64,000 nt of DNA. It comes from Polynucleobacter paludilacus. Lineage in GTDB: Bacteria > Pseudomonadota > Gammaproteobacteria > Burkholderiales > Burkholderiaceae. The translations under genes were made by a program, and so were the position numbers. Every line of letters starts with the position of its first letter. Positions within the stretch are counted from its first letter, which is position 1. The stretch lies in the NCBI RefSeq assembly GCF_018687595.1, contig NZ_CP061298.1:248001-312000 (forward strand), in the 5' to 3' direction. The notes below the pieces were generated by a model. That model was not told where the DNA came from. It worked only from the letters and a program-made list of their open reading frames with translations, and ran no database searches. This document shows, one piece after another, positions 1 through 10,074 of the stretch.

Positions 1-75
1 ACAGCTCAAATTAGCGCTTTTCCCGATTGGCGCAAGATGGTAAAAAAGTACGTCAAGGATTTAAGTGCGAAGTAA
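1..75 (+). CDS. rfbD: C-terminal end of probable dTDP-4-dehydrorhamnose reductase (partial)
   Basis: An open frame enters from the left edge and stops with TAA at 73-75, leaving 24 residues. The tail contains PDWRKMVKKYVKDL, which resembles the C-terminal PDW...V+R...L pattern of RmlD/RfbD enzymes. These make dTDP-L-rhamnose by the final reduction in the pathway. The next genes, rfbA and rfbC, belong to the same pathway, which supports the assignment. Too little protein is visible to exclude another sugar-nucleotide enzyme. Confidence 0.5.
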   Translation, partial: TAQISAFPDWRKMVKKYVKDLSAK

Positions 76-101
76 TTCAATGGATTTGTGAAGGATAGGT
101 A

Positions 102-1028
102 ATGAGCTTAAATCGTAAAGGCATTATTTTGGCTGGCGGTTCTGGTACGCGTTTGTATCCAGTAACTCAAGCGGTATCTAAACAGCTTATGCCCGTGTAT
201 GACAAGCCCATGGTCTATTACCCACTCAGCACCCTGATGTTGGCTGGGATTCGAGATATCTTATTGATTTCAACACCGCACGATACGCCCCGTTTTACTG
301 AGCTATTAGGCGATGGCTCGCAGTGGGGCTTAAACATTGAGTATTGTGTTCAACCTTCACCCGATGGATTGGCGCAAGCATTTACCTTGGGTAAGAATTT
401 CATTAATGGACATCCCAGTGCTTTAGTGTTGGGCGACAATATTTTCTATGGTCATGAATTAGTAGATCAGCTGGACAGTGCAGATGAGCGTAATAGTGGT
501 GCAACCGTATTTGCCTATCACGTCAATGACCCTGAGCGTTATGGTGTAGTGGAGTTTGATCGGACCTACAAGGCTCTCTCGATTGAAGAAAAGCCTTTGA
601 AACCCAGAAGTAGTTATGCAGTTACCGGACTCTATTTTTACGACAATCAAGTCTGTGATATTGCTGCATCCATTAAGCCTAGCGCCCGCGGCGAATTAGA
701 AATCACCGATGTCAATCGCGTCTATTTAGAGAAGCAAGAATTAAGTGTCGAAATCATGGGGCGGGGTTTTGCTTGGTTGGATACCGGGACGCATGATTCT
801 TTGTTGGATGCAGCCGGCTTTATTGCGACCTTGCAAAAGCGTCAGGGTCTGATGGTGGCTTGTCCTGAAGAAATTGCCTATCGACAAGGATGGGTTTCCG
901 CAGAAGCTGTTGAAAAGGTGGCGGCGCAACTCAGTAAAAATAGCTATGGGCAATACCTGAGCAAGATTCTGAATGAACTCAATACCTCATCTCAGCCGAT
1001 GAGCTTGTCGAATAAGAAAGGGCTCTAA
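102..1028 (+). CDS. rfbA: Glucose-1-phosphate thymidylyltransferase RfbA/RmlA
   Basis: Makes dTDP-glucose from glucose 1-phosphate and dTTP, the first step of dTDP-L-rhamnose synthesis, in the cytoplasm. The 308-residue protein has the nucleotidyltransferase signature [11 protein letters not shown] near residue 10, the lysine-containing [11 protein letters not shown] that follows, the metal-binding LGDNIFYGH around residue 110, EEKPLKP, and the [13 protein letters not shown] stretch. Length is slightly above the usual 290 because of a C-terminal tail. It starts 26 bases after the preceding stop and its TAA overlaps the rfbC ATG (TAATG), so the genes are probably one operon with translational coupling. 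Confidence 0.96.
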   Translation: MSLNRKGIILAGGSGTRLYPVTQAVSKQLMPVYDKPMVYYPLSTLMLAGIRDILLISTPHDTPRFTELLGDGSQWGLNIEYCVQPSPDGLAQAFTLGKNFINGHPSALVLGDNIFYGHELVDQLDSADERNSGATVFAYHVNDPERYGVVEFDRTYKALSIEEKPLKPRSSYAVTGLYFYDNQVCDIAASIKPSARGELEITDVNRVYLEKQELSVEIMGRGFAWLDTGTHDSLLDAAGFIATLQKRQGLMVACPEEIAYRQGWVSAEAVEKVAAQLSKNSYGQYLSKILNELNTSSQPMSLSNKKGL

Positions 1029-1594
1029 TGGCTGGCAGTGGAAAACTTCAAGTAACGCCAACGGCAATTCATGATGTATTGGTGATAGAGCCCAAAATAT
1101 TTGGTGATGAACGTGGCTGGTTTACTGAGTCCTTTAATGCAGAGGACTTTGCCCAAGCTACCGGCCTCAATCTCAATTTTGTTCAAGACAATCATTCATT
1201 CTCTCGGCAGTGGACCTTGCGCGGTCTTCACTACCAACTCGAGAAGACTCAGGGTAAATTGGTCAGAGTGGTTGCAGGTAGCGTATTTGATGTGGTGGTG
1301 GATATTCGTAAAGATTCACCTACCTATGGCAAGTGGGTCGGGCTTGATCTGAGTGCTGAAAACCATAAGCAACTGTGGATTCCTGCTGGCTTAGCCCATG
1401 GCTTTTTGGTACTTTCTGAAACTGCTGAGTTTTTGTATAAAACGACAGATTATTACCACCCACAAAGCGAAGCCTGTTTGGCCTGGAATGATCCTGAGAT
1501 TGCCATTGAGTGGCCTCTGCCACAGGGTGTTTCACCCAATATGAATGCCAAAGATAGCGCTGGTTTAGCTTGGGAAGTAGCCCCCAAGTTTTAA
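1028..1594 (+). CDS. rfbC: dTDP-4-dehydrorhamnose 3,5-epimerase RfbC/RmlC
   Basis: Cupin enzyme converting dTDP-4-keto-6-deoxyglucose to dTDP-4-keto-rhamnose. The 188 residues match the family's usual length. The catalytic histidine lies in LRGLHYQ (about residue 68), followed by the strand VFDVVVDIR, the AHGF motif and the YKTTDYYHP segment that carries the catalytic tyrosine. The ATG overlaps the rfbA stop by one base. It is the last recognised rhamnose gene here; the heptosyltransferase-like gene follows after a short gap, so activated rhamnose and LPS core synthesis are linked in position. Confidence 0.96.
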   Translation: MAGSGKLQVTPTAIHDVLVIEPKIFGDERGWFTESFNAEDFAQATGLNLNFVQDNHSFSRQWTLRGLHYQLEKTQGKLVRVVAGSVFDVVVDIRKDSPTYGKWVGLDLSAENHKQLWIPAGLAHGFLVLSETAEFLYKTTDYYHPQSEACLAWNDPEIAIEWPLPQGVSPNMNAKDSAGLAWEVAPKF

Positions 1595-1624
1595 GCTGAG
1601 CCAAAACCATTGGATAATGCTCCG

Positions 1625-2650
1625 ATGGGCAATCCAAAAATCTTACTCGTGAAGTTATCTTCACTTGGGGACGTACTCCACAACTTACCGATCGTTTGGG
1701 ATTTGCGCGCTCGCTTTCCCGATGCACAGATTGATTGGGTCGTTGAGGAGGGTTATGTCAACCTGCTTAACCCTCTTCTTTCAAATCAGCACTTTCGAGG
1801 CATTGACCGAATCATTCCCTTTGGCTTGCGAGGCTGGAAAAAATCGCTCTTTTCACTGAAAACTTGGCAAGCTTTCTCTCTCTTTAAAAAAGATTTACAA
1901 GCACAGACCTACGATATCGTGATTGAGACTCAGGGCTTGCTGAAGTCAGCCCTGGTGTGTGCTCTAGCGAATAAAAGTTCTCACGTCGTAGTTACTGGCT
2001 TAGCAAACGCTACCGAATTTTCTGGGTATGAGCCCATTGCAAGAACTTTCTATAACCAGTCAGTTCAGGTGCCAACCCAATGCCATGCGGTGGATCGCTC
2101 GCGTTGGGTCATGTGCTCTGCAATGAATATACCCTTAGTAGTCAGTGAGATTAGCCCCCAGTTTTATCCCACTAGCTTTGTTGAGCAGATTCCGAATAGC
2201 TCAATCTTCGGTTTACATCGACCATATATCTTGTGTTTTCATTCGACGGCTAGGGCAGCGAAACGCTGGCCTAAAGAGGATTGGGTTGCACTAGGAAAAT
2301 CTTTGGCTGCAGAGGGCTATCAGATTGTCTTTCCTTGGGGTAATGCGGAGGAGCGAACTATTAGCGAGACACTGGCGATGCAAGTGAGTCACTCTCTTGT
2401 TCCTCCAGCATTCTCAATTAATGAGGCATTTTCCTTGATCAAAGGCGCAAGCCTGACGATTGGCGTTGACACAGGCTTAACCCATCTAGCAGCAGTTTTA
2501 GATAGACCTACTGTTGAAATCTACTGCGACTCCCCTCGTTGGAAGACTGAGGGGTACTGGTCAAAACAGATTCGGAACGTGGGTGATATTCAATCACCCC
2601 CAAGTATTCAAGAGGTATTGTCTGCAAGTTTTGAGCTACTGAAGCGCTAG
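1625..2650 (+). CDS. waaC: Lipopolysaccharide heptosyltransferase I (GT9 family)
   Basis: GT9 enzyme that probably adds the first heptose to KDO-lipid A at the inner face of the inner membrane. The N-terminus has the family's KLSSLGDVLHNLPI, with the conserved aspartate after the glycine, followed by DWVVEE. The C-terminal half has FHSTARAAKRWP and the donor-site motif GVDTGLTHLAA. About 341 residues, normal for the family. The open frame extends to a TTG at 1610, but the ATG at 1625 puts the first beta strand directly at the N-terminus and is preferred. It is convergent with the TolC-like gene, only a few bases apart. Confidence 0.88.
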   Translation: MGNPKILLVKLSSLGDVLHNLPIVWDLRARFPDAQIDWVVEEGYVNLLNPLLSNQHFRGIDRIIPFGLRGWKKSLFSLKTWQAFSLFKKDLQAQTYDIVIETQGLLKSALVCALANKSSHVVVTGLANATEFSGYEPIARTFYNQSVQVPTQCHAVDRSRWVMCSAMNIPLVVSEISPQFYPTSFVEQIPNSSIFGLHRPYILCFHSTARAAKRWPKEDWVALGKSLAAEGYQIVFPWGNAEERTISETLAMQVSHSLVPPAFSINEAFSLIKGASLTIGVDTGLTHLAAVLDRPTVEIYCDSPRWKTEGYWSKQIRNVGDIQSPPSIQEVLSASFELLKR

Positions 2651-2654
2651 TGTA

Positions 2655-4313
2655 TTAACGTAGCAGTGCGTTCACTGCCATCAGATCTTCATCTGAAAGT
2701 GTGCCTGCAGTCGACTTGAGCTTGATGGCATTTAAGAGTGTGGAATAGCGCGCTTGGGTCAGCTGCGCACGAGTGGTGATTAAGGAATCAAGGGCTACCA
2801 ATACATCCAAGTTAATTAAAGTGCCCACTTCAAATCCGAGTTGACTCGATTGCAGAGCAGAAGTGCCTGACTTCTCTGCAGCCTCATAGGCTTTTACGCT
2901 TGCCAACCCGCCATAAAATCCTGTAAATGCTTGTCGTACATTTTGGGCGGTAGTGCGGCGTAAATTGTCGTAGTCCGATTTGGCCTTATCTAATAAAGCC
3001 GCATTTTGTCGAATTACTGAGCTGTTATAGCCGCCTGAGTAGATCGGAATATTTAGAGTAAGCCCAAGGGTATTGTTATAGATGTTGGTTTGGGACGGTT
3101 GTGTACTATAGGTTGAGCCATTATTCGTGTTGTAGCCCGCAGTAGCCCCAAAATTGAGGGTTGGATAGTTTGCTGCAAGTGAACCTCGATAGGTTGCTTC
3201 TGCTACATTCACATTGAGTTTGCCTGCGAGAACATTGAAGTTCGCATTCTCTGCTTGATGAATCCAGTCATCTAGGGTTTGACCAGCAGGTAACTTTGGA
3301 TTGACGCTATCGGCGATAGCTGGGCTCGGTACAGGATTCTTTAAGGTAGTACGAGGATCTTTGGCTACTCCCTCAAGCTGAGCATTTTTAGCTAAGGGCT
3401 TAACAGCAGGGACAGGGTGGCCTACGAGTTGCTCTAAGACACCACGCTTTACGATTAAATCTGCTTGAGAAATAATTTCTTGAGAATTGGCTAAGTCGTA
3501 ATTGGCTTGCGCAGTATTGACATCCACAATGGTAGCGAGACCAGCATCAAATTTAGCCTGAGCTTGATCAAGCTGCCGCTTGATGAGGCTCATTTTTTCT
3601 TGATAGAGCACAACGTTATCTTGACTGGTCAGGACATCAAAATAGGCCTGAGAAACCCGAATAATGAGATCTTGTTGAGCTTGATAAAACTGAAGATCAG
3701 CAATTTTAGTTGTAAGGTCACCAATCTTATATAGCTCTAAAGAGGCCACATTGATCAAAGGCTGAGTCAAGCTGACGGTGTAATTCTTTTGACCGAAGAC
3801 GCGGGCATTTCCGGGATAGGTCTGGAGAGAAGAATTATTCGCAGCATGTTGGTAGTAACGTGTCCAACCTGGGGCAGCATTTACTTGGGGTAGCAAGAGT
3901 GATAAACCTTGCCAATATTGTTCTTGGTTTGCAACATACTGAAAGCGAGCACTCGTCATGACGGGGTCACTGAACGCAGCCTCCTGGTACAGGGTGATCA
4001 AGTCCATTGCTTGCCCCGTAACATTGGCATCTTTTGCCCCGGCAATATTCGACAACACCGGCGCCTGAGGAATAGCTGGTTTGGCAATCACCATATTGGG
4101 TGGCAAATCGAGTCCAGTAAGACTCTGAGTGCTCACTGGCATCGGTAAGGCGTTCTTGGGAGCAGTCAGACTTGGGGCGGCCTGAGTTACCGTGACTGAG
4201 GTTTGTCCCAAGGCGTGTAAAGACCCCAGGGTAGACCCAGCAAACAAAGCAATATGAGCAAATCGGATTAGTAGCTTACGCAATCCGATGTGATCGAAGG
4301 TAAAACCAGTCAT
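2655..4313 (-). CDS. TolC-family outer membrane efflux protein
   Basis: Outer membrane channel of the TolC family, which forms the exit duct of type I secretion or multidrug efflux pumps. Two OEP repeats are visible: the first around residues 110-290 with AYFDVLTSQDNV and the coiled-coil QLDQAQAKFDAG; the second with ANYPTLNFGATAGYN, GLTLNIPIYSGG and RRTTAQNVRQAF. The frame reaches 4382, but the ATG at 4313 follows a GGAAAAAG-like ribosome site and is closer to the hydrophobic signal segment, giving 552 residues. A proline-rich stretch follows the signal peptide, making it longer than classic TolC. No inner-membrane partner is adjacent. Confidence 0.9.
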   Translation of the reverse strand: MTGFTFDHIGLRKLLIRFAHIALFAGSTLGSLHALGQTSVTVTQAAPSLTAPKNALPMPVSTQSLTGLDLPPNMVIAKPAIPQAPVLSNIAGAKDANVTGQAMDLITLYQEAAFSDPVMTSARFQYVANQEQYWQGLSLLLPQVNAAPGWTRYYQHAANNSSLQTYPGNARVFGQKNYTVSLTQPLINVASLELYKIGDLTTKIADLQFYQAQQDLIIRVSQAYFDVLTSQDNVVLYQEKMSLIKRQLDQAQAKFDAGLATIVDVNTAQANYDLANSQEIISQADLIVKRGVLEQLVGHPVPAVKPLAKNAQLEGVAKDPRTTLKNPVPSPAIADSVNPKLPAGQTLDDWIHQAENANFNVLAGKLNVNVAEATYRGSLAANYPTLNFGATAGYNTNNGSTYSTQPSQTNIYNNTLGLTLNIPIYSGGYNSSVIRQNAALLDKAKSDYDNLRRTTAQNVRQAFTGFYGGLASVKAYEAAEKSGTSALQSSQLGFEVGTLINLDVLVALDSLITTRAQLTQARYSTLLNAIKLKSTAGTLSDEDLMAVNALLR

Positions 4314-4432
4314 CTTTTTCCAAAGCGTAAATATGGGCTGAAGTTTAAGCCTAAACACGATAAAGCAAGTATTTTCTCTCAATCTAGTGGCTAAACAGAG
4401 AGGCCCTAGGGTAATGGCTTAATATCTCGACT

Positions 4433-5302
4433 ATGGATCTCATTTTACTGACTAAAGCACTCATTTTGGGGGTGGTTGAAGGCCTAACCGAGTTTTTACC
4501 GATCTCCAGTACGGGCCACCTGATTTTGGTTGGAGACCTTCTCAACTTCAATGATGAGCGCGGCAAGGCATTTGAGGTGATTATTCAGTTTGGTGCCATC
4601 CTTGCGGTATGCTGGGAGTTCAGGGCCAAGCTCTGGAGAGTGGTTTCCACCCTTGGCAGCAGTTCGCTCTCACGTCGTTTTGTACTCAACCTCCTGATCG
4701 CTTCTTTTCCGGCGATGAGCTTAGGCTTAGTATTTGGCAAGCACATTAAGGCAGTTTTATTTGCCCCTATTCCGGTTGCCACTGCGTTCATTGTCGGAGC
4801 GTTGATTATTTTCTGGGCTGAACGCTTGCAGGCCAAAAGACCGATCCAAACCATTGTGTCCCCCTTGCATTCGGTTGATGAGCTCTCCCATTTAGATGCC
4901 CTAAAGGTCGGTCTTGCTCAATGTGCCGCTTTGATACCGGGCACCTCCCGCTCAGGGGCCACGATTATTGGGGGTATGCTATTCGGATTGCCGCGCGCAG
5001 TAGCTACTGAGTTCTCTTTCTTCTTGGCCATTCCTGTCATTGGCGGAGCAACGGCTTATGAACTTCTCAAATTGTGGAAGTCCCCAGTCTCTTTAAGCGT
5101 CGACGGTAGCAGCACGGGAGACTTTACATTAGCGATCATAGTGGGTTTTGTGGCTGCCTTTATTTCAGCATTTGCCTGCGTCCGCTGGTTAATTCATTAT
5201 GTTGCTGGACATAACTTCATTCCTTTTGCGTGGTACCGCATTGTGTTTGGTTTGGTTGTTCTGATTAGCGCCTACACTGGCCTTGTAGCCTGGTCACATT
5301 AA
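4433..5302 (+). CDS. uppP: Undecaprenyl-diphosphatase UppP/BacA
   Basis: Integral membrane phosphatase that recycles undecaprenyl pyrophosphate to the monophosphate carrier used for peptidoglycan and O-antigen building. Both catalytic motifs are present: [15 protein letters not shown] near residues 17-31 and [15 protein letters not shown] around residues 168-182. The 289 residues contain about seven hydrophobic segments. It is divergent from the TolC-like gene and followed closely by a DUF2721 gene. Its product supplies the lipid carrier needed by the polysaccharide genes at the far end of the window. Confidence 0.97.
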   Translation: MDLILLTKALILGVVEGLTEFLPISSTGHLILVGDLLNFNDERGKAFEVIIQFGAILAVCWEFRAKLWRVVSTLGSSSLSRRFVLNLLIASFPAMSLGLVFGKHIKAVLFAPIPVATAFIVGALIIFWAERLQAKRPIQTIVSPLHSVDELSHLDALKVGLAQCAALIPGTSRSGATIIGGMLFGLPRAVATEFSFFLAIPVIGGATAYELLKLWKSPVSLSVDGSSTGDFTLAIIVGFVAAFISAFACVRWLIHYVAGHNFIPFAWYRIVFGLVVLISAYTGLVAWSH

Positions 5303-5318
5303 AAGATGGGATGTAAGT

Positions 5319-5780
5319 ATGGATAACTCAATTGATGTCATCACGAATAATATTCAGCTGGCGCTAGCACCCGTTTTTCTGCTCACTGCAGTTGCTACTT
5401 TATTCAATGCGATTTCCACGCGTTTGGCAAGAACAGTCGATCGGATGCGAGCCATTCATCAAGAGTTGCGAGATGACAATATTTCTGAAGATGGCCTGTA
5501 TCAACTCATGCTCAAAGAGGCTGATGAATCCAAGTTTCGGGGTCGTCTTTGCACCATCGCAATATTTTTTGATGTGCTAAGTGGCGTACTCATTTCTTTA
5601 ACGGTTTTAGAGCTCTTCTTCTTTCAGGCTGGGGCCCTCAATACACCCAAAACGGGCTATGTGATGTGGAGCTTTGTATTCGGGATGGCCTCATTTATGA
5701 CCTCGATGGTGATCATGTTGGGCGAGGTGGTCTATGGCTATCTATCTGCTGGTTGGGAAAACCGCGTTCTCACTAAATAA
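5319..5780 (+). CDS. DUF2721 family membrane protein
   Basis: 153 residues with an N-terminal hydrophobic segment ([20 protein letters not shown]), a charged stretch [15 protein letters not shown], and two further hydrophobic segments near residues 78-98 and 110-138. This arrangement is typical of the DUF2721 family, whose function is unknown. It starts 16 bases after uppP and is followed 20 bases later by the UDP-glucuronate decarboxylase gene, so all three are probably co-transcribed. No catalytic motif is apparent. Confidence 0.82.
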   Translation: MDNSIDVITNNIQLALAPVFLLTAVATLFNAISTRLARTVDRMRAIHQELRDDNISEDGLYQLMLKEADESKFRGRLCTIAIFFDVLSGVLISLTVLELFFFQAGALNTPKTGYVMWSFVFGMASFMTSMVIMLGEVVYGYLSAGWENRVLTK

Positions 5781-5800
5781 AATTATTTCAAGATCAATCT

Positions 5801-6736
5801 ATGAACAAAATCCTCATCACTGGCGGCGCCGGCTTCTTAGGCTCTCACTTAACTGAGAAACTCCTTAAAGAAGGTAATGAAGTTTTAGTAGTAGATAACT
5901 TCTTTACGGGTACTAAGCAAAACTTAGCCCATTTGTTATCCGATCCTAAGTTGGAAGTGATGCGCCATGATGTGACCTTTCCACTGTATGTAGAAACCAA
6001 TCAGATCTACAACTTAGCTTGTCCGGCTTCACCGGTGCACTATCAATATGATCCAGTGCAAACGACCAAGACCAGTGTGCATGGTGCAATCAATATGCTC
6101 GGTCTTGCTAAAAGAACCCGTGCTCGTATTTTGCAAGCCTCAACTAGCGAAGTCTATGGTGATCCAGAAGTGCATCCTCAACCAGAAGAATACTGGGGTA
6201 GGGTCAATCCGATTGGCATTCGTTCATGCTATGACGAGGGTAAACGCTGTGCTGAGACCCTCTTTTTTGATTACTACCGCCAGCATCAGTTGGATATCAA
6301 AGTGGTGCGTATCTTTAATACCTATGGCCCACGGATGCATCCCAATGACGGCCGTGTGGTCAGCAACTTTATTGTGCAAGCCTTGCAAGGTAAAGACATT
6401 ACGATTTATGGCGATGGTCAGCAAACCCGTAGCTTTTGCTATGTCGATGATCTGATTGATGCCATGGTCAAAATGATGAACTCAGAAGCGGGCTTTCCCG
6501 GCCCAGTCAATATTGGCAATCCCTGTGAATTCACCATGCTGCAATTGGCTGAGACCGTTCTCAAGCTCTCAGGTAGTCAATCCAAGATCGTTCATGAGCC
6601 TTTGCCATCGGATGATCCAAAGCAGCGTCAGCCCAATATCGAGTTAGCCAAATCCAAGTTAGGCTGGCAGCCCAAGGTCAATCTAGAAGACGGCCTCAAA
6701 GAGACCATTGCGTACTTTAAGAAGGTCTTGGCTTAA
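5801..6736 (+). CDS. UDP-glucuronate decarboxylase (UDP-xylose synthase, SDR family)
   Basis: Extended short-chain dehydrogenase that converts UDP-glucuronate to UDP-xylose. The NAD-binding [11 protein letters not shown] is at residues 7-17, the active-site YDEGK is near residue 147, and [14 protein letters not shown] and [10 protein letters not shown] are signatures of the UXS branch. The 311 residues match bacterial UXS. UDP-xylose would feed a polysaccharide, but no obvious xylosyltransferase lies beside it. trmB begins at or just after its stop codon, suggesting co-transcription. Confidence 0.92.
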   Translation: MNKILITGGAGFLGSHLTEKLLKEGNEVLVVDNFFTGTKQNLAHLLSDPKLEVMRHDVTFPLYVETNQIYNLACPASPVHYQYDPVQTTKTSVHGAINMLGLAKRTRARILQASTSEVYGDPEVHPQPEEYWGRVNPIGIRSCYDEGKRCAETLFFDYYRQHQLDIKVVRIFNTYGPRMHPNDGRVVSNFIVQALQGKDITIYGDGQQTRSFCYVDDLIDAMVKMMNSEAGFPGPVNIGNPCEFTMLQLAETVLKLSGSQSKIVHEPLPSDDPKQRQPNIELAKSKLGWQPKVNLEDGLKETIAYFKKVLA

Positions 6737-6761
6737 TTTGAATTCGCAGCCAGAGGGTAAG

Positions 6762-7541
6762 TTGGATCGTATTGAGCGCATTCGCTCTTTTGTACTTCGC
6801 ACTGGCAGAACTACGACAGCCCAGCAACGTGCAATCGATGAGCTTGGCCCTAAATACCGCATCCCCTATCAAGACCAGACTCTTGATCTGATTGAAGCCT
6901 TTAATGGATCTACCAATCCCAAAATTTTAGAAATTGGTTTTGGCATGGGCGAGACTACCGCTGCAATCGCTCAACTTCGCAGTCAGGATGATTTCCTGGC
7001 TATTGAAGTCCATCCTCCAGGGATTGGCGCCTTACTCAAGCAAATTGGTGAAATGGGTCTCACCAATTTACGATTAATTCAGCATGATGCGGTAGAGGTG
7101 CTAGAAAATATGATCTTGCCCGAGAGTTTGGACGGCATTCATATTTACTTTGCAGACCCTTGGCATAAGAAGCGTCATCATAAGCGTCGTTTGGTCCAGG
7201 GAGCGTTTGTTAAATTATTAGCGTCTCGTTTAAAGCTGGAAGGCTACCTTCATTTAGCAACCGACTGGCATAACTATGCTGAGCAAATGTTTTTGGTGCT
7301 CAATGCCGAACCATCATTGGTGAATACTTCTCAAGAAAAAGTCTCAGTGAAAACCTTCACGCTTGAAGATGTTGCTAAAGATGGTGAGGTTGGAAATGAA
7401 TTTAAACCCAGCTTAGCGCAATTACAGAATCAGCATTTAGCCTATGTTGACCGCCCCAGTTATCGGCCGATTACCAAATTCGAGAAGCGGGGCTTAAAGC
7501 TGGGGCACGGCGTATGGGACTTGGTTTATAAAAAAAGATAA
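6762..7541 (+). CDS. trmB: tRNA (guanine-N7-)-methyltransferase TrmB
   Basis: SAM-dependent enzyme forming m7G46 in the variable loop of tRNAs. The SAM motif [10 protein letters not shown] and the family's diagnostic [17 protein letters not shown] are both present, as is the C-terminal [10 protein letters not shown]. No ATG is available at the start: in-frame TTG codons lie at 6708, 6738 and 6762. I chose 6762 because AGAGGG sits about six bases upstream, giving 259 residues. A start at 6738, directly after the preceding stop, remains possible. Convergent with the gabD-like gene, seven bases apart. Confidence 0.94.
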   Translation: MDRIERIRSFVLRTGRTTTAQQRAIDELGPKYRIPYQDQTLDLIEAFNGSTNPKILEIGFGMGETTAAIAQLRSQDDFLAIEVHPPGIGALLKQIGEMGLTNLRLIQHDAVEVLENMILPESLDGIHIYFADPWHKKRHHKRRLVQGAFVKLLASRLKLEGYLHLATDWHNYAEQMFLVLNAEPSLVNTSQEKVSVKTFTLEDVAKDGEVGNEFKPSLAQLQNQHLAYVDRPSYRPITKFEKRGLKLGHGVWDLVYKKR

Positions 7542-7548
7542 ACCGTTT

Positions 7549-9027
7549 TTATAGCCCAATACAAAGATATTTCAGTTCTAGGTATTCATCCATCCCGAAG
7601 GTACTGCCTTCACGACCCAAGCCAGATTGCTTGACCCCGCCAAAAGGTGCTACTTCATTGGAGATGATGCCGCTATTCACGCCGACGATGCCGTATTCCA
7701 AAGCTTCAGCAACTTTCCAGATCCGTCCGATATCTCGACTGTAGAAATACGACGCCAAACCATACTGGCTTTGGTTTGCAAGTCTTACGACTTCTTCATC
7801 ATGCTCAAAGGTGATGATCGGAGCCACTGGGCCAAAGGTTTCCTCTGTAGTAATCAGCATATCGCCGCTCACATTATCCAAAATGGTGGGTTCGTAATAG
7901 GTTCCACCCAAAGAAGAAGGCTTGCCACCTGCCACTAATTTGGCCCCTTTGCTCAGAGCATCGGCAACATGACGTTCTACCTTGGTAAGGGCTGCTTGAT
8001 CAATCAAGGGACCCTGAAGCACGCCTTCGTCAAGACCATTGCCCACCTTGATTGCTTGAATTGCTTTAGCAAACTTCTCCACAAAAAGATCGTGAACCTT
8101 TTTGTGAACATAAATTCTGTTGGCGCAGACGCAGGTTTGACCAGAGTTGCGGTACTTTGAAGCAATCGCGCCACTGACGGCAGCATCAATATCCGCATCT
8201 TCAAACACAATGAAGGGCGCATGGCCACCCAGTTCTAAGGCTAATTTTTTTACTGTTGGGGCGGATTGCGCCATCAGAATGCGACCCACTTCAGTGGAGC
8301 CTGTAAACGAGAGGTGCCGCACAATAGTCGAAGCGCATAAAGTCTTACCAATTGCTATGGACTGGTCTGCATCAGCCGTAATCACGTTAATGACCCCATG
8401 CGGAATTCCGGCACGGCTGGCAAGTTCAGCTAGCGCTAGGGCAGACAAGGGTGTTTGCTCAGCGGGCTTAATCACAATACTGCAACCTGCGGCCATAGCG
8501 GGCGCAATCTTGCGGGTAATCATGGCGATCGGGAAATTCCAAGGCGTTATGGCTGCACAAACTCCAATCGGCTGTTTGAGGACCATGAGACGCTTGTCAC
8601 CCCAAGTGCTTGAAGGAATGGTTCCTGCAACCCGTTTGGCTTCTTCAGCAAACCATTCCACAAATGAGGCCCCGTAGGCCACTTCGCCGCGGGACTCTAG
8701 CAAAGGCTTGCCCTGCTCCAAGGTCATGAGTAAGGCTAGATCTTCAGTATTCGCAATGATCAGATCAAACCACTTGCGCATCACATTGGCACGCTCTTTA
8801 CCGGTCTTGCTCCGCCATAAGGGGAGGGCTGTATTAGCTGCAGTAATTGCTAACTCAGCATCCGCAGGACCAAGATTAGCGACATGTGCAATCAGCTCAG
8901 ATGTTGCAGGATTATTGACTGAAAAAGTTTGCTTTGCTAAAGACTTGACCCATTGACCATTGATAAAGGCGTCCTCTCGAACGAGGCTAGGATCCTTTAA
9001 GAGCTTACGAATATCTTGGGCTGACAT
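7549..9027 (-). CDS. gabD: NAD(P)-dependent succinate-semialdehyde dehydrogenase GabD
   Basis: Aldehyde dehydrogenase that oxidises succinate semialdehyde to succinate, the last step of GABA degradation. The 492 residues contain ITPWNFPIAMITRK, the catalytic glutamate in LELGGHAPF, the catalytic cysteine in NSGQTCVCANRIYVH and the C-terminal EVAPFGGVKQSGLGREG, all characteristic of the GabD subgroup. No GABA transaminase neighbours it, so the exact aldehyde in this organism is inferred from family membership only. It lies 11 bases downstream of nusB on the same strand. Confidence 0.93.
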   Translation of the reverse strand: MSAQDIRKLLKDPSLVREDAFINGQWVKSLAKQTFSVNNPATSELIAHVANLGPADAELAITAANTALPLWRSKTGKERANVMRKWFDLIIANTEDLALLMTLEQGKPLLESRGEVAYGASFVEWFAEEAKRVAGTIPSSTWGDKRLMVLKQPIGVCAAITPWNFPIAMITRKIAPAMAAGCSIVIKPAEQTPLSALALAELASRAGIPHGVINVITADADQSIAIGKTLCASTIVRHLSFTGSTEVGRILMAQSAPTVKKLALELGGHAPFIVFEDADIDAAVSGAIASKYRNSGQTCVCANRIYVHKKVHDLFVEKFAKAIQAIKVGNGLDEGVLQGPLIDQAALTKVERHVADALSKGAKLVAGGKPSSLGGTYYEPTILDNVSGDMLITTEETFGPVAPIITFEHDEEVVRLANQSQYGLASYFYSRDIGRIWKVAEALEYGIVGVNSGIISNEVAPFGGVKQSGLGREGSTFGMDEYLELKYLCIGL

Positions 9028-9038
9028 GGCCGAATAAA

Positions 9039-9551
9039 TTAAGCAGCGGAGATTTCAGCGCTACGGAGTTTTTGGGCTAAAAGGTCTAAGACGCCATTGA
9101 CATACTTATGACCATCGGTTCCACCAAAAGTCTTGGCAAGCTCGACTGCTTCATTGATTGCTACTTTATAAGGCACAGACAGATCGATGGCGAGTTCATA
9201 GACACCAATCAGCAGGGCAGCATGCTCTACTGGAGAGAGTTCATTGATGGGTCGATCTAAAGCGGGAGTGATGATGGCTTCGAGTTCATCGGTGCGCTCG
9301 AGAACGCCCTCAAAAATACCCTGAAACAATTCCAGCTGACAGCGACGGAAGGCAGGATCTTCCGAGAGTTGTTTAGTAATGGTTACGGAGTTCGGTAGAC
9401 TGCCTGCACGGCGCATCACGAGGCTTTGATAAACCCCTTGAAGGGCGTATTCGCGGGCACGGCGACGTGGTGTGAGGGAGCGCTTCGGCGTGGTCGACTT
9501 GTTCTCTTTATCTGAGCCAGGTAGTTTTGCGCTAGCAATTGTCTTAGACAT
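9039..9551 (-). CDS. nusB: Transcription antitermination factor NusB
   Basis: RNA-binding factor that joins NusE (S10) on boxA during rRNA antitermination. The 170 residues show the all-helical NusB fold, with RRRAREYALQGVYQ after a lysine-rich leader, ELSPVEHAALLIGVYEL and the C-terminal NEAVELAKTFGGTDGHKYVNGVLD. The ATG overlaps the ribH stop by one base. The ribBA-ribH-nusB order is common in proteobacteria and indicates one transcript. Confidence 0.96.
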   Translation of the reverse strand: MSKTIASAKLPGSDKENKSTTPKRSLTPRRRAREYALQGVYQSLVMRRAGSLPNSVTITKQLSEDPAFRRCQLELFQGIFEGVLERTDELEAIITPALDRPINELSPVEHAALLIGVYELAIDLSVPYKVAINEAVELAKTFGGTDGHKYVNGVLDLLAQKLRSAEISAA

Positions 9552-10069
9552 TATTCTTCCTCACCAGCTTGAAAATCAATATCTAAATCTGGTGTGAGTG
9601 CTAATGCGAGATTGGCCATTTCAACGACTGCCTTTGCACAATCTGCCCCTTTGATATTGACGCGAACTTGCGCCTGCTCATCGTTATCGCAAGTCAGAAT
9701 GCCGTTGGCAATCGGTAAGCCAGACTCTAAGCCAACACGCGTAATGCCTGCGGCAGATTCATTAGAGACCAGTTCAAAATGGTAGGTCTCGCCGCGAATC
9801 ACTGCACCTAAAGCGACTAAGCCATCGAACTCTCCAGTCTCAGCAAGTTTTTGCAGGGCAAAGGGAATTTCGAGCGCGCCAGGAACAGTCACCAACTTAA
9901 TGTCTGATTGCTCAATACCAAGCGCAATGAGTTCTTCTACGCAGGCTTTAGTCAGGGATTCGCAATGATCTTCATTAAAGCGGGCCTGCACAATAGCAAT
10001 GCGGAGATCTTGACCGTTAAGGTCTGCGGCTAAGACCTGAACGCCAGATTGGGTGGTAGATGAGTTCAT
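9551..10069 (-). CDS. ribH: 6,7-dimethyl-8-ribityllumazine synthase RibH
   Basis: Condenses 5-amino-6-ribitylaminouracil with 3,4-dihydroxy-2-butanone 4-phosphate to give lumazine, the direct precursor of riboflavin. The 172 residues include [14 protein letters not shown] at the N-terminal substrate site, [12 protein letters not shown], and the catalytic [17 protein letters not shown] few acidic residues extend the C-terminus beyond the family norm. Five bases separate it from ribBA upstream. Confidence 0.97.
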   Translation of the reverse strand: MNSSTTQSGVQVLAADLNGQDLRIAIVQARFNEDHCESLTKACVEELIALGIEQSDIKLVTVPGALEIPFALQKLAETGEFDGLVALGAVIRGETYHFELVSNESAAGITRVGLESGLPIANGILTCDNDEQAQVRVNIKGADCAKAVVEMANLALALTPDLDIDFQAGEEE

Positions 10070-10074
10070 TGTGA

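Noticed and set aside
7627-8956. Several plus-strand frames opposite gabD
   Set aside because: The minus-strand frame is a full, motif-complete aldehyde dehydrogenase; the opposite products have no recognisable features.
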